From Chelydra serpentina (Eukaryota; Chordata; Testudines; Chelydridae), in assembly GCA_037349315.1 (NCBI GenBank), contig JBAIAC010000004.1:28337001-28401000 (forward strand): 64,000 nt of DNA, written 5' to 3'. The position numbers and the translations under genes are program-made. Positions 36,836 to 46,628 of the stretch are shown one piece after another (position 1 is the first letter of the stretch; each line of letters opens with the position of its first letter). The notes under the pieces are model-generated. The model was not told where the DNA came from. It saw only the letters and a list, made by a program, of their open reading frames with translations, and did no database searches.

Positions 36836-39004
36836 TTTTGTCTACTTAAAGGGAAGGCTGTTTGGGAAGGGGCTGTTTGGGATGGGGCTATCTCTTACTA
36901 TGTGTGTACAGTACCTAATGCAATGGGGCACCAGTCGTGGAGGGGGCCTCTATACACTACTATATTATACATAATATTAATAATAACCAAGCTTCTCAAT
37001 GATTGCTATTCTTGTTTATTATTTATTATTTGCATTGTTATAGCACTTAGGTACTCTAAACACTAATCAATGTCTAATCTATCTGTTCAGGTTCTTATAC
37101 CATCCCCATCACAGGGTTATCCAAGCACCTTTTAGTAAGAGTAGATCTATGGTGACCTCTCCTCTGGTCAGAATCTCTACTTTCTTGATCACAGAGTTGT
37201 CCTCTACATATGAACATTGAGTTGCTTTGGTGCGTGGTTGGCTGTATTTGTTACCAGATAGCTGATGATTCAGAACAGTGCTGTACAATGTAAGTGGCAT
37301 CTGTGTCTTGGGGGAAGAACACCTGCCACCTTACTCCAGAGTGTTCTTTTTGCTTCAATTAGTCAAAGTATTATAGTGCGTCAGTGGAGTTTTGCTTGAG
37401 CAAGCATAACAGGATCAGGCCATATGCCACTAAGACAAAAGGAAAGCACTTTATTTGATCTAGAATAGTAATCTTTTGGTGATACACGCTGAGGTGCAGA
37501 GCTGTATGCCTGATTAGAGACACTGGAGGGGCTTTACGCTTTTCTGTGATGAAACAAGCACTGTCCAGTACTCTGTCAGATTAAGTGGGCCATCAGTCCA
37601 TTCTGCTATGGCAAATTGTGCAGAGCACACTGCACAACAGTGGACAGAGGAAATTTTTGACCTAGACTCCATGGCAAATCTCTGCTCTTATGAGAACTTC
37701 CATGGGCTATTTAATGACCACATGCCACCTCTTTTTTTTTACATGTCACTTAATAGATTACAGGCCAGATTTTAAAAAATGGGTGCCTAAAGAGAGGCTC
37801 CTAAATCCCCACTATGGCACCTAAGTAATCGGATTTTTCAGAAGTACTTGAGCACCCAGTAACTTCCATTGACTTCAATGACAGCTGCTGGATGCGCAGC
37901 ACTTTTGAAAAAATCTCATCATGTATTTAGGGACCTACATATGGATTTTGAAGTTTGTGCTGTAGGCACCCATTTTTAAAAATCTAGGCCTGTGTGTACA
38001 TAGCCATTTGCGTGGCACTCAGCTATCTGCCTTGCAAAAATGAAGGGCTGAGTTGGCCTGGCTGGGATTTGATGCTGTGGTTCAATGGAGACTAGGGTCC
38101 AAACCCTCAAGTAGTGTAATTTGGAAATCAGTGGAGTTACACCAATTACAACATCTAGGGATCTGGCCTCAGGTGCTCATCCATACCTGATGCTTAGCCC
38201 ATTATGCATTATTATTATTTTAAATAAACCTTCCCACTCCTACCACTTCAGTACTTTCAAACCTGGACATCAAACCCTGGTTCTTGCAGTTATAAATGGT
38301 CCAGAACATATTTTGGGGGATTCTGCTGCTGACATTGGTTATGTCCTGTGTGTTCATATATCAGAGTCCTTCCTACATGCGTACAGATAATTTATTCATC
38401 CCAAGATGCATGTGTACATTTGTAGGGCAAAGGTAGTGAGGAATGTTCACCGTCATCATAATGGTGTTCAGTGTCCAATGAACTCAGATACACCACTGGA
38501 TACTTAAACCATATTCTTCTCATCCGAGGCTTGATTCTCCTCTTGCTTTCTGGCAGATTTATGCCATTAAAACTTCATTGAATTCCGCAGGGTTACTCCT
38601 GATTTACACTAGAGTAAATGGAACCAAAGTCTGTCCGTTTGTGACTTGTTTGTGTGTTAATGGCTGTGAAATTTGGTTTGAGCATCCTTGTGAACTTTAA
38701 TCTCTAAAGATGTACTCATCCCTCCTTCATGCTGCATTTTGTTTAGAAACGAATCCAATGTGCTGATATTCTTTTTAAATGCTGAAAAATGACCTTGCTT
38801 ATTTTGATGTGCACAGAACAATGGCATTCACTGTCTGAACTCGTTCTCAACCCAAGGGCCGTGAGTCACCAAGATTATGAAAGACATTTAGTCAAAGCAT
38901 TTAGTCACTGGATGTCAGTCACATCTGTTGTGAAAGATGGAGCCTTTCAGGAATGTCTGACCTGGTCATCGTTGTTGTTTGTTGGGTGCACCTCACTAGA
39001 ACCC
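36836..39004. other. No gene; palindromic repeat fragments
   Basis: A clear copy of the foldback repeat lies at about 38529-38635 (GATTCTCCTCTTGC, then GGGTTACTCCTGATTTACAC), and a smaller one at 38100-38165. No exon could be supported. Confidence 0.4.
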
Positions 39005-39100
39005 AACCCTCCAATCAGAATCGAGGCCCTGTTGTGTTAAGCACTGTGCAAACACACAGTCAGTGACACAAGCCTGGCCCTGAAGAGCTTATGATCTGTT
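39005..39100 (+). repeat. Dispersed repeat (CACTGTGCAAACACA type)
   Basis: This is another member of the family seen at 35935 and 61195, with AAGCACTGTGCAAACACACA and AAGAGCTTATGATCTG. It is probably the 3' part of an old interspersed element whose class I cannot tell. Confidence 0.5.
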
Positions 39101-39224
39101 TGATAATATCGACTTCTTTGGCAGTTTTCATCCAAGGATCTTCACAGACATCAGCTAGTTAAGCCTCGCAGCCGTCCTGACAGTGAGGGAAGTGTTAGTG
39201 CATTGTATAGAGAAGCATGATCGA

Positions 39225-39345
39225 AGGGGTAGGGCACTAGCCTAGAACTTGGGAAATCTGGGTTCAAGACCTTGCTCCACTCCAGACTTCTTGTATGACC
39301 TTGGGCAAGTCACTTAGCTGCTCAGTGCCTCAGTTCCCCATTTGT
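39225..39345 (+). repeat. MIR-like SINE
   Basis: A recognisable MIR layout: GCACTAGCCTAG, GGGTTCAAGACC (B-box-like), then GACCTTGGGCAAGTCACTTA and CTCAGTGCCTCAGTTCCCCA. Confidence 0.6.
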
Positions 39346-39399
39346 GTGTAGCAAACTCCCAGGCCCTGTAGCAAGGGGGTTGTGCCCCAAAAGATGACA

Positions 39400-40020
39400 C
39401 ACACCTCTTAGGGCCCTGTAGGGTCCACCACAAAGTCCTGCACTGTTGACTTCCCCAATAGAAGGAGGGAAGGGATGGGGGAAGTGACTCTCCCACCCCA
39501 GCCATCATGGCAATTCTCTCCAATGGGAGGAGGGGAGACAACAGCAGTCCCCAGTAGCCAATCAGAGGGCAGAAGACAGCCAGGCAGACAGCAAGCACTC
39601 TCTGCCCTAGGCGGCGACCCGGATGCCCGGGAACTCAGCAGGGAGGCTGTGGATAGCCCGGCTGTCCCAGCACGGGGGAGAGACCAGCTGGGAGGGGAGG
39701 AAAGTCTCCCTGCAGCCAACCCGCACAGCACATCTGGGCCCAGCAACTGGCTGGTCTTGCAGAAAAGCCTCAGGAGGGGACAGTCCGCTCCTCCTGCCCC
39801 CAGTCTGCCAGCAACAGGAGGAACAGCCCAGCTCTCCTGCTACCACCTGCTGGCCCTGGAACAGGAGGTGGGAGTTTGTATCCAGAGACCCGACCTGCTT
39901 ACAACTGAAGGCCTGGGCTTTAAAAATTGTCAGCATCATTCCAGAAGGGTGAGGTGGCTAGTCCCTCTCCTGCGATCCCCAGGGAGGACTTGCCTGCCTG
40001 CCTGATCTCCTGACTGCTCA
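39400..40020. other. GC-rich segment with CCAAT motifs; possible promoter or repeat
   Basis: This block is richer in G+C and CpG than its surroundings. It contains CCAATGGGAG near 39519 and CCAATCAGAG near 39557. An open frame of 176 codons (39475-40005, plus) and overlapping frames on the minus strand have low-complexity composition and no recognised domain. It may be an unrecognised LTR or a promoter of a non-coding transcript. I do not call a gene. Confidence 0.35.
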
Positions 40021-40394
40021 GTGAGAAAAGGAGCCTGGGTGTGAACACTATTACCGTTAAACAGGTAGTTAGGGTTTAATCTTGCACCATTAAGGCACAT
40101 TGCATCTGCGAAAGGGCTTTCCCCTGCTTGGCTCATCGAGACCTGCACTGCCAATTCCCAGTGTAATTAAGTGTGTTTCTAACAGCATCTCCTTATAGGC
40201 CTGAAACATGTCTCCACATGTACCTCCTGGGTACCTGAGATGTGGGGAATTGACAGAACTAGGAGGGGAGACACCTTTATTTAGGAACACTGGGGGAGTG
40301 TGTGGTCACATGACCTAGTATCTTGCAGACATAGCCTTTAGTAATTAAAAAAAGTATTATTAATATCTCTAATCATACTCCTACCTGGAGGATA
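40021..40394. other. No gene recognised
   Basis: This is short non-coding sequence between the GC-rich segment and an old CR1. Confidence 0.4.
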
Positions 40395-40809
40395 AAGGGT
40401 AATCAGTAGCACCTAGCATGGATTTGTTTATTAAGAACAAATCATGCCAAACCATCTTGATTTCCTTCTTTGACAGGGTAATTGGTTTGGTGAATAAGAG
40501 GAAGGTGGTGGACATAATATATATGGACTTTAGCTTTGACGCAATCCCACATGACATTCTGATAAGTAATCTGGAGAAATGCAGGCTCGGTAGAACTACC
40601 ATTAAGTGGATACTTAATTGGTTAAACAACCGCAAACAAAGAATAGCTATCAATGGAATGTTATGAGTTTGGAAGGAGGTCTCAAGTGGGGTTCCACAGG
40701 GATTTGTTGTGGGTCTGGTGTTATTTAATGTCTTTATTGATAACTTGCATATAGGAATAGAGAGCATACTGATCAAATTCATAGATGACACAAAGCTGGG
40801 GGAGTTATA

Positions 40810-41003
40810 TAATATAATATATAGAGATATGCCTATCTCATAGAACTGGAAGGACCTTGAAAGGTCATCGAGTCCAGTCCCCTGCCTTCACTAGCAGGAC
40901 CAAGTACTGTCCCCTGACAGATTTTTACCCCAGATCCCTAAATGGCCCCCTCAAGGATTGAACGCACAAGCCTGGGTTTAGCAGGCCAATGCTCAAACTA
41001 CTT
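40810..41003 (-). mobile_element. tRNA-derived SINE with CR1-type tail, in a CR1
   Basis: On the minus strand the head reads as a tRNA-like segment followed by GGGGCCATTTAGGGATCTGGGG. The tail resembles a CR1 end (ACTCGATGACCTTTCAAGGTCCTTCCAG). It has the layout known for turtle Pol III SINEs whose 3' ends derive from CR1. The A-box side is slightly truncated at about 41003. Confidence 0.8.
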
Positions 41004-41760
41004 CTGGAGGATAGAGCTAAAATTCAAAGAGATCTTGATAAATTGGAGAACTGGGCTATAGACAACAAAATTAAATTCAACAAAGACAAATGTAAGGTAC
41101 TACAGCGAGAGAAGAAAAACCAAATGCACAAATACAGAATGGGGGATAATTGTCTTGGCAGCAACACTGGTGAGAAGGCTTTGAGAGTTGTGGTGGATCA
41201 CAGCCTCAACATGAGTCAACAATGCAATGCTGTTGCAAAAAAAGGAAATGCAATTTGGAGTTGTAGTGACAGAGGCATAGCATGAAAGTCACGGGAGGTG
41301 ATAGTACTGCTCTACATGGCACTGGTTAGGCCTCAGCTGGATTATGGTATCCAGTTTTGGTCATCAATGTATAGAAAGGAAAACTGGAAAGGATCCAGAG
41401 TCGAGCAACAAAAGATGATCAAAGGGATGGAATAGAAGGCATATGAGCAAAGTGGTATATTTTGTTCAAACTGGGTATATTTAGTTTGAAAAAGAGGAGA
41501 TAAGGGGGGACGTGATAATGGTTTTCAAATACTTGAAAGACTGCCATAAAAAAGATGGAGAAAAGTTGCCACAGAGGGCAGGCAAAGACACAAAGAGTTC
41601 AGACTATAGCATAGCAGATTTAGATTAAATTCCAGGAAAAACTTCCTAACTGTAAGAACAGTAGGACAATGGAACAGATGGCCTAGGGAAATCATGGAAT
41701 CTCCTTCACTAGAGGTTTTCAAAAGGAGGCAGGATAGCCATCTGTCTTGGGTGGTTAGAC

Positions 41761-42191
41761 CAGTGGCTCTCAACCTTTCCAGACTACTGTACCCCTTTCA
41801 GGAGTCTGATTTGTCTTGCATATCCTCAAGTTTCACCTCACTTAAAAACGACTTGCTTACAAAATCAGACATAAAAATACAAAAGTATCACAGCACACTA
41901 TTACTGAAAAATTGCTTCCTTTCTCATTTTTACTATATAATTGTAAAATAAATAAATTGGAATATAAACATTGTACTTACATTTCAGTGTATAGTATACA
42001 GAGCAGTATACTAGTATACAGAGAGTATAAACAAGTCATTGTCTGTATGAAATTTTAGTTTGTACTGACTTTGCTAGTGCTTTTTATGTAGCATGTTGTA
42101 AAACTAAGCAAATATCTAGATGAGTTGATGTACTCCCTGGAGGACCTCTGCGCACCCCCAGGGGGATGTGTTTCCTGGTTGAGAAACACTG
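41761..42191. mobile_element. hAT-type MITE (CAGTGG ends), nested in CR1
   Basis: The ends CAGTGGCTCTCAACC and GGTTGAGAAACACTG are inverted. Flanks are GGTTAGAC (41753-41760) and GTTTAGAC (42192-42199), one mismatch. The interior matches the element at 48034-48580 in the opposite orientation, including the AACTCATCTAGATATTTGC block. It is non-coding. Confidence 0.92.
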
Positions 42192-42414
42192 GTTTAGACA
42201 CAACAAATCCTGCATCTTGGCAGGGGTTTTGACTAGATGACCCTTGTGGTCCCTTCTAACCCTATGCTTCTATGATAACCATTTAATGTTTTTACTGATA
42301 GTATATTTCTCATTACTCCAATTCTTACATAAAGGTTACAGTTACTGTTTTCAGTTTGTTTGTTTGTTTGTGTGAGTTTGATTGTTTGTGGGTTCAAGTG
42401 TGGTAGCTACTCCC

Positions 42415-42417
42415 TTA
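42415..42417. repeat. TTA target-site duplication, left
   Basis: This TTA immediately precedes the Harbinger terminus. An identical TTA lies at 47177-47179. The 3-bp target is characteristic of PIF/Harbinger. Confidence 0.85.
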
Positions 42418-42792
42418 GCCCTGGTCTACACTACGAGTTTAGGTCGAATTTATTAGCATTATATCGATTGATCCGTGCAGCCGTCCACACGACGAAGCCA
42501 TTAACATCGACTTCTAGGGCTCTTAAAATCGATCTCGCCACTCCACCCCCAACAAGGGGATTAGCGCTAAAATTGATATTGCCGACTCGAACTAGGCTTA
42601 GTGTGGATGCAATTCGACGGTATTGGCCTCCTGGATCTATCCCACAGTGCAACATTTGACTGCTCTGGACAGCAGTCTGAGCTCGAATGCTCTGCCCAGG
42701 TAGACAGGAAAAGCCCCACGAACTTTTGAATTTCATTTCCTGTTTGGCCAGCGTGGTGAGCTGCAGGTGGGTGCAGATCTCATCAGCAGACC

Positions 42793-43327
42793 ATGATGGA
42801 GTCCCAGAACCGAAGACGAGCTCCAGCGTGGAGCGATCATGAGGTACACGATCTGATTGCAGTATGGGGAGACGAAACCGTGCTAGCAGAGCTACGGTCC
42901 AAAAGAAGAAACGCCAGTACATATGCCAAAGTCTCCAAGGGCATGCAGGACAGAGGCTACAACAGGGACACGCAACAGTGCCGCGTGAAAATTAAGGAGC
43001 TCAGGCAAGCCTACCAAAGAACCAGAGATGCAAACAGCCGCTCTGGGTCAGAGCCCCAGACATGCCGCTTCTATGATGAGCTGCATGCCATTCCAGGAGG
43101 TGCAGCCAGCACTGACCCACCCATGTGGTATGACTCTGTATGTGGATCATCAGAAACCACAGAGGAGCATTTTCGGGGAGAGGAAGATGATGATAATGAT
43201 GCTCAAAATAGCACACAGACACAGCAAGGAAGCGGAGAAGCCCTTTTCCCCAACAGCCAGGAACTCTTTGTCACCCTGGAGCCAGTACCCTCCGAACCCA
43301 CCCAAGCCGTGCTTGATGCCGGAGAAG
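42793..43327 (+). CDS. Harbinger trihelix (Myb/SANT-like) protein, exon 1
   Basis: ATG at 42793 opens a DNA-binding domain at about residues 9-95. WSDHEVHDLIAVWGDE (W13, W25) leads helix 1, AKVSKGMQDRGYNRD covers the middle, and QCRVKIKELRQAYQRTRDAN with CRFYDELHAI closes it. This resembles the trihelix domains of Harbinger accessory proteins, which help bring the transposase to the ends and to the nucleus. An acidic linker follows (EEDDDNDA). I end the exon at G43327 because GTACCT there is a usable donor. Joining it to 44247 restores a codon (G plus CT) and continues in frame. If unspliced, the frame stops at 43374 after 193 residues. Confidence 0.82.
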
Positions 43328-43350
43328 GTACCTCTGATGAGTGTACCTCT

Positions 43351-43400
43351 GTGAAATTAATACATGTTTTATAAGCAAGCGTGTTCAATGATTAATTCGC
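43351..43400. promoter_or_regulatory. Degenerate copy of the convergent gene-end module
   Basis: The plus strand reads AATTAATA, then ACATG, TTTTATAAGCAA and CAATGA, in the same order as the sequence at 44906-44956 between the two main genes. On the minus strand it gives AATTAATCATTG against AATAAAGTCATTG there, so it could be a decayed poly(A) signal just after the antisense frame. The similarity is seen by eye. Confidence 0.5.
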
Positions 43401-43411
43401 AGCCAGTACAG

Positions 43412-43702
43412 CTACTGGAAAAGTTTGTTAACATGTTTGGGGATGGAGCGGAAATCCTCCGGGGACATCTCCAGAAAGATCTCCTGGATGTACTCCCAAA
43501 GCCTGTGCAAAAGGTTTCTGGGGAGGGCAGCCTTATCCTGTGCTCCGTGGTAACACACTCTACCACGCCAGGCCAGTAGCACGTAGTCCGGAATCATGGC
43601 ATTGCAAAGCATGGCGGCGTATGGTCCCGGCGTTTGCTGGCATTCAAGCAACATCCGTTCTTTATCTGTCTGTGTTATCCTCAAAAGAGTGATATCATTC
43701 AT
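43412..43702 (-). CDS. Antisense intronic frame of unknown function
   Basis: A 96-codon frame (ATG at 43702) on the minus strand lies inside the intron of the trihelix gene. The open frame extends upstream to 43894, but that part is low-complexity (HPPTHTDTHP) and less credible. The protein looks globular, with segments such as TQTDKERMLLECQQTPGPY, DYVLLAWRGRVCYHG and LLHRLWEYIQEIFLEMSPED. The ATG is preceded by a splice-acceptor-like tract on the minus strand. A GTAAGCC donor-like site near 44049 might supply a 5' exon. I do not recognise the family. A degenerate poly(A)-like site follows at 43392-43397. It could be a third element gene or a captured host exon. Confidence 0.45.
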   Translation of the reverse strand: MNDITLLRITQTDKERMLLECQQTPGPYAAMLCNAMIPDYVLLAWRGRVCYHGAQDKAALPRNLLHRLWEYIQEIFLEMSPEDFRSIPKHVNKLFQ

Positions 43703-44246
43703 GGTCACCTGGTTGAAATAGGGGAATTTTATTAAGGGGGTATTCAGAGGGGTCCATCCCTGCTGGGCTGTTTGCCTGTGGCTGAACGGAAATCTTCCCC
43801 ACTGTGACCCACGCTGTGGGGGGAGGGGGAACAGCGAACATCTTGGATGTGTGTCTGTGTGTGTGGGGGGATGTCGATTAGGTTTGCGCTGCACGTTAAC
43901 CCGAAAACCGCCGCCCCTCCCTTTTCAATTGCCAACCAGTTTTAAATTGCCAGCCCAAAGGCTGTTTGTTATGGGAAATGAGAGGGTTGCTGTTTGAAAC
44001 CATTCCCACATGTTATGAAAGTTAAAGAAGCCTATAGACTGTGGCTTACCATGGCTGCCTGCAAGCCGAATTCTGTTGCCCACCGGACCTGCTTGTGTGA
44101 TCTCTCACACCAAACCGGCAGACCCTCAATATACCAGGCAAAGTGCAACCTTGGACCTAATGCACATGTGCTATGTAATGTTTGGAGCATTGTTCTCTAA
44201 TATGTGTCTTTTAAACTACTCCTCTCCCGTTTGTTTCCTCCCGCAG

Positions 44247-44779
44247 CTGCAAATATTTCAACACCACCCCTTTCATCACCGTCCCAGAGGCTAGCGAAGA
44301 TTAGAAGTAAAAAAAAAGGAATCGAGACGATATGTTCTCAGAACTCATGGAATCCTCCCACACTGAAGCTGCCCAGCAGAATGCGTGGAGGCAGACAGAC
44401 ACTGTCGGAGTCCAGGAAGGCAGAATTTGATCACGCGGACAGGTGGCGTGCTGAAGACAATGACTGGCGGGATGAAGAGAGACAGCGGCGGGATGAAGAG
44501 AGTAGGTGGCGTCAGCGTGCAGAGAGAAGGCAGGATGCAATTCTGAGGCTACTGGAGGATCAAACGGAAATCCTCCGGCTTATGGCTGAGGAAAGGTGTA
44601 GGGTTCAGGAAAGGCTGCCTGAGCCCAGACCGCCGCTACAGCCCCTGTGTAACCAACAGCCCTCCTTCCCGAGTCCCATAACCTCATCCCCGAGACGCCC
44701 AAGAACGCGTTTGGGTGGCCTCCGTGCACCCAACCACTCAAGTCCAAGCAACAAAAGGCTGGCATTCAATAAGTTTTAA
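44247..44779 (+). CDS. Harbinger trihelix protein, exon 2 (two compensating frameshifts)
   Basis: The exon reads in phase from 44247 (AANISTPPLSSPSQRLAKIR) to a stop at 44777-44779, giving about 355 residues with exon 1. It holds a long charged segment (residues near RWRAEDNDWRDEERQRRDEE), likely coiled coil, then ILRLLEDQTEILRLM and a proline-rich tail ending NKRLAFNKF. Between the A-run at 44309-44317 and about 44400 the original frame appears shifted: the neighbouring frame there reads RDDMFSELMESSHTE, which resembles the family. A second indel near 44392-44403 restores the frame. The protein is open but about 28 residues are scrambled. Confidence 0.78.
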
Positions 44780-44910
44780 AGTGCTGTGTGTCCTTGTCCT
44801 TCCCTCATCCCCTCTTCCACCACCCATCCTGGTGCTTCCCTTCCTCCACCATCCGTCCCGGGCGACCGTGGCAGTTACCCCCATAGTTCCCCCTATTTGT
44901 TTGATGAATT

Positions 44911-44916
44911 AATAAA
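44911..44916 (+). terminator. Poly(A) signal of the trihelix gene
   Basis: AATAAA lies about 130 bp after the stop at 44779. It lies 28 bp from the opposing AATAAA of the transposase gene. Confidence 0.75.
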
Positions 44917-44944
44917 GAATACATGATTTTTAAGCAACAATGAC

Positions 44945-44950
44945 TTTATT
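44945..44950 (-). terminator. Poly(A) signal of the transposase gene
   Basis: TTTATT on the plus strand gives AATAAA on the minus strand, about 108 bp downstream of the transposase stop at 45058. The two opposing signals sit within about 40 bp, so the transcripts probably overlap at their 3' ends. Confidence 0.75.
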
Positions 44951-45057
44951 GCCTCTGCAAGCGGTGACCGAGGGGGAGAGGGCAGGGCGGTTTGGTTAAA
45001 GGGAAGTAGAGTGAATCAAGGGGCGGGGCTTTTCATTAATGGGGAAAAACAGAACTT

Positions 45058-46359
45058 TCACGCAGCATCCTGGCCATTCAGGAAACTGGTTTTCAAAGCT
45101 TCCCTGATGCGCAACGCACCCTGCTGTACTCTTGTAATAGCCCTGGTGTCTGGCTGCGCATAACCAGCGGCCAGGTGATTTGCCTCAACCTCCCACCCCG
45201 TCTCCCCCTTACTCTCACAGATATTGTGGAGCACACAGCAAGCAGTAATAATAATGGGAATATTGGTTTTGCTGAGATCTAACATAGTCAATAAACTGCG
45301 CCAGCGAGCCTTTAAACACCCAAATGCACATTCCACCACCATTCTGTACTTGCTCAGCCTATAGTTGAAAAGGTCCTGACTACTGTCCAGGCTACCTGTG
45401 TATGGCTTCATGAGCCATGGTATTAAGGGGTAGGCTGGGTCCCCAAGGATAACTATAGGCATCTCAACATCCCCAACGGTTATTTTCTGGTCTGGGAAGA
45501 AAGTCCCTTGCTGCAGCAGCTGAAACAGACCAGAGTTCCTGAAGATGCGAGCGTCATGTACCTTTCCCGGCCATCCCACGTTGGTGTTGGTGAAATGTCG
45601 CTTGTGATCCACCAGTGCTTGCAGCACTATTGAAAAGTAACCCTTTTGGTTTATGTACTCGCTGGCTTGGTGGTCCGGTGCCAAGATAGGGATATGGGTT
45701 CCGTCTATCGCCCCACCACAGTTCGGGAACCCCATTGCTGCAAAGCCATCCAGTATGAGCTGCACATTTCCCAGAGTCACAACCCTTGGTACCAGCAGCT
45801 CTGTGATCGCCTTGGGTACTTGCATCACAACAGCCCCCACTGTAGATTTTCCAACTCCGAATTGATTCGCCACTGTCCAACTCACGAATTGATTCGTAGC
45901 TGTCTGGCATTGCAAGCTTCCACAGGGCTATTGCCATTCGCTTCTGTACTGTGAGGGCTGCTCTCATCTTGGTGTTCTGCGCTTCAGGGCAGGGGAAAGC
46001 AACTCACAAAGTTCCATGAAAGTGCCCTTACGCATGCGAAAGTTTCGCAGCCATTGCTGATCATCCCACAACTGCAGCGCTATGCGGTCCCACCAGTCTG
46101 TGCTTGTTTCCCGGGCCCAGAATCGGAGTTCCACTGTATCAACATGCCTCATTACCACCATGATGTCCACCTTGCAGGGGGGCCTTTTTTGAGAGAGGTC
46201 TGTGTCCATGTCCTCATCACTGTCCTCAGGGTGCTGCCGTCGCCTCCTCGCCTGCTATAGCTGTAGCAGCTCCTGGTTCTCGTTCTCCATATACTCCTGG
46301 ACAATGCGCGTGGTGTTCATAACGGCGATAACAGCTGCAGCGATCTGATCGGGCTCCAT
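45058..46359 (-). pseudogene. Harbinger DDE transposase, frame broken
   Basis: The minus-strand gene starts at ATG 46359 (MEPDQIAAAVIAVMN) and ends at 45058, about 430 codons. The nuclease domain keeps its catalytic residues: D in GGAIDGTHIPI, D in VILGDPAYPLIPW, and E in MVVECAFGCLKARW, the D-D-E triad of HARBI1-like transposases. Lesions are a TAG at 46255-46257 (codon 35), an apparent 1-base deletion near 45977, and a 26-27 bp local duplication (45851-45869 and 45877-45896) that duplicates NQF and breaks the frame. The enzyme would cut at TWA targets with its trihelix partner. This copy cannot make a full protein. Confidence 0.9.
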
Positions 46360-46504
46360 GCTTTCCCTGGTATGGTGTCTGCAGGACAGAGTGGCAGCAG
46401 AAGCGGCGGGTGGATAACAATGGTGTCAGCAATATGGCGCCCGCATGAAAAAAGGCGCAAAATGATTTTGGGTTCCCCTCTCCGCTGCTTTCATGGAGGG
46501 AGGG

Positions 46505-46605
46505 GGGAGCAAGGGTTAGGCTCCTTTCCTTCTAACAGAAGATGGTACAATATGCAGGGAGCAAGGGTTAGGTGCCTTCCCTTCTAGCTGCAGATGGTTC
46601 AATAG
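46505..46605. repeat. Tandem duplication of about 50 bp
   Basis: GGAGCAAGGGTTAGG and AGATGGTACAATA-type sequence recur as GGAGCAAGGGTTAGG and AGATGGTTCAATAG. It lies in the 5' flank of the transposase gene. Part of the same GC-rich flank (AAAAAAGGCGCRAAA, then GCTTTCATGGAGGGAGGG) also recurs at about 46836-46876. Confidence 0.6.
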
Positions 46606-46628
46606 GCTTGATATCCATCATCATCATC

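Larger units (their letters stand above)
40395..42276 (+). mobile_element. Old CR1 LINE with two nested insertions
   Basis: Reverse transcriptase homology begins near 40407 (FIKNKSCQTILISFFDRVIG). It continues through a diverged motif B and an FIDDTKLG motif C variant, past a SINE (40810-41003), to LLEDRAKIQRDLDKLENW and MSQQCNAVAKKGNA, and into the 3' end. A hAT MITE (41761-42191) splits the last segment, which resumes with GACTAGATGACCCTTGTGG and ends near CTTCTATGA. Many stops and shifts make this a dead, older copy than the one at 32958. Confidence 0.88.
43328..44246 (+). other. Predicted intron of the trihelix gene
   Basis: The donor is GTACCT at 43328 and the acceptor is CCTCCCGCAG ending at 44246, with a pyrimidine-rich tract before it. 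The phase is conserved across the junction. It contains the antisense frame. A TG microsatellite lies near 43850. Confidence 0.7.

Noticed and set aside
39475..40005. 176-codon frame as a host exon
   Set aside because: It overlaps equally open minus-strand frames in a GC-rich block and has no recognised domain.
42431..42922. 163-codon minus-strand frame at the left end of the Harbinger element
   Set aside because: It runs through the terminal repeat and the start of the trihelix gene in antisense and is a shadow of the genuine plus-strand coding region.
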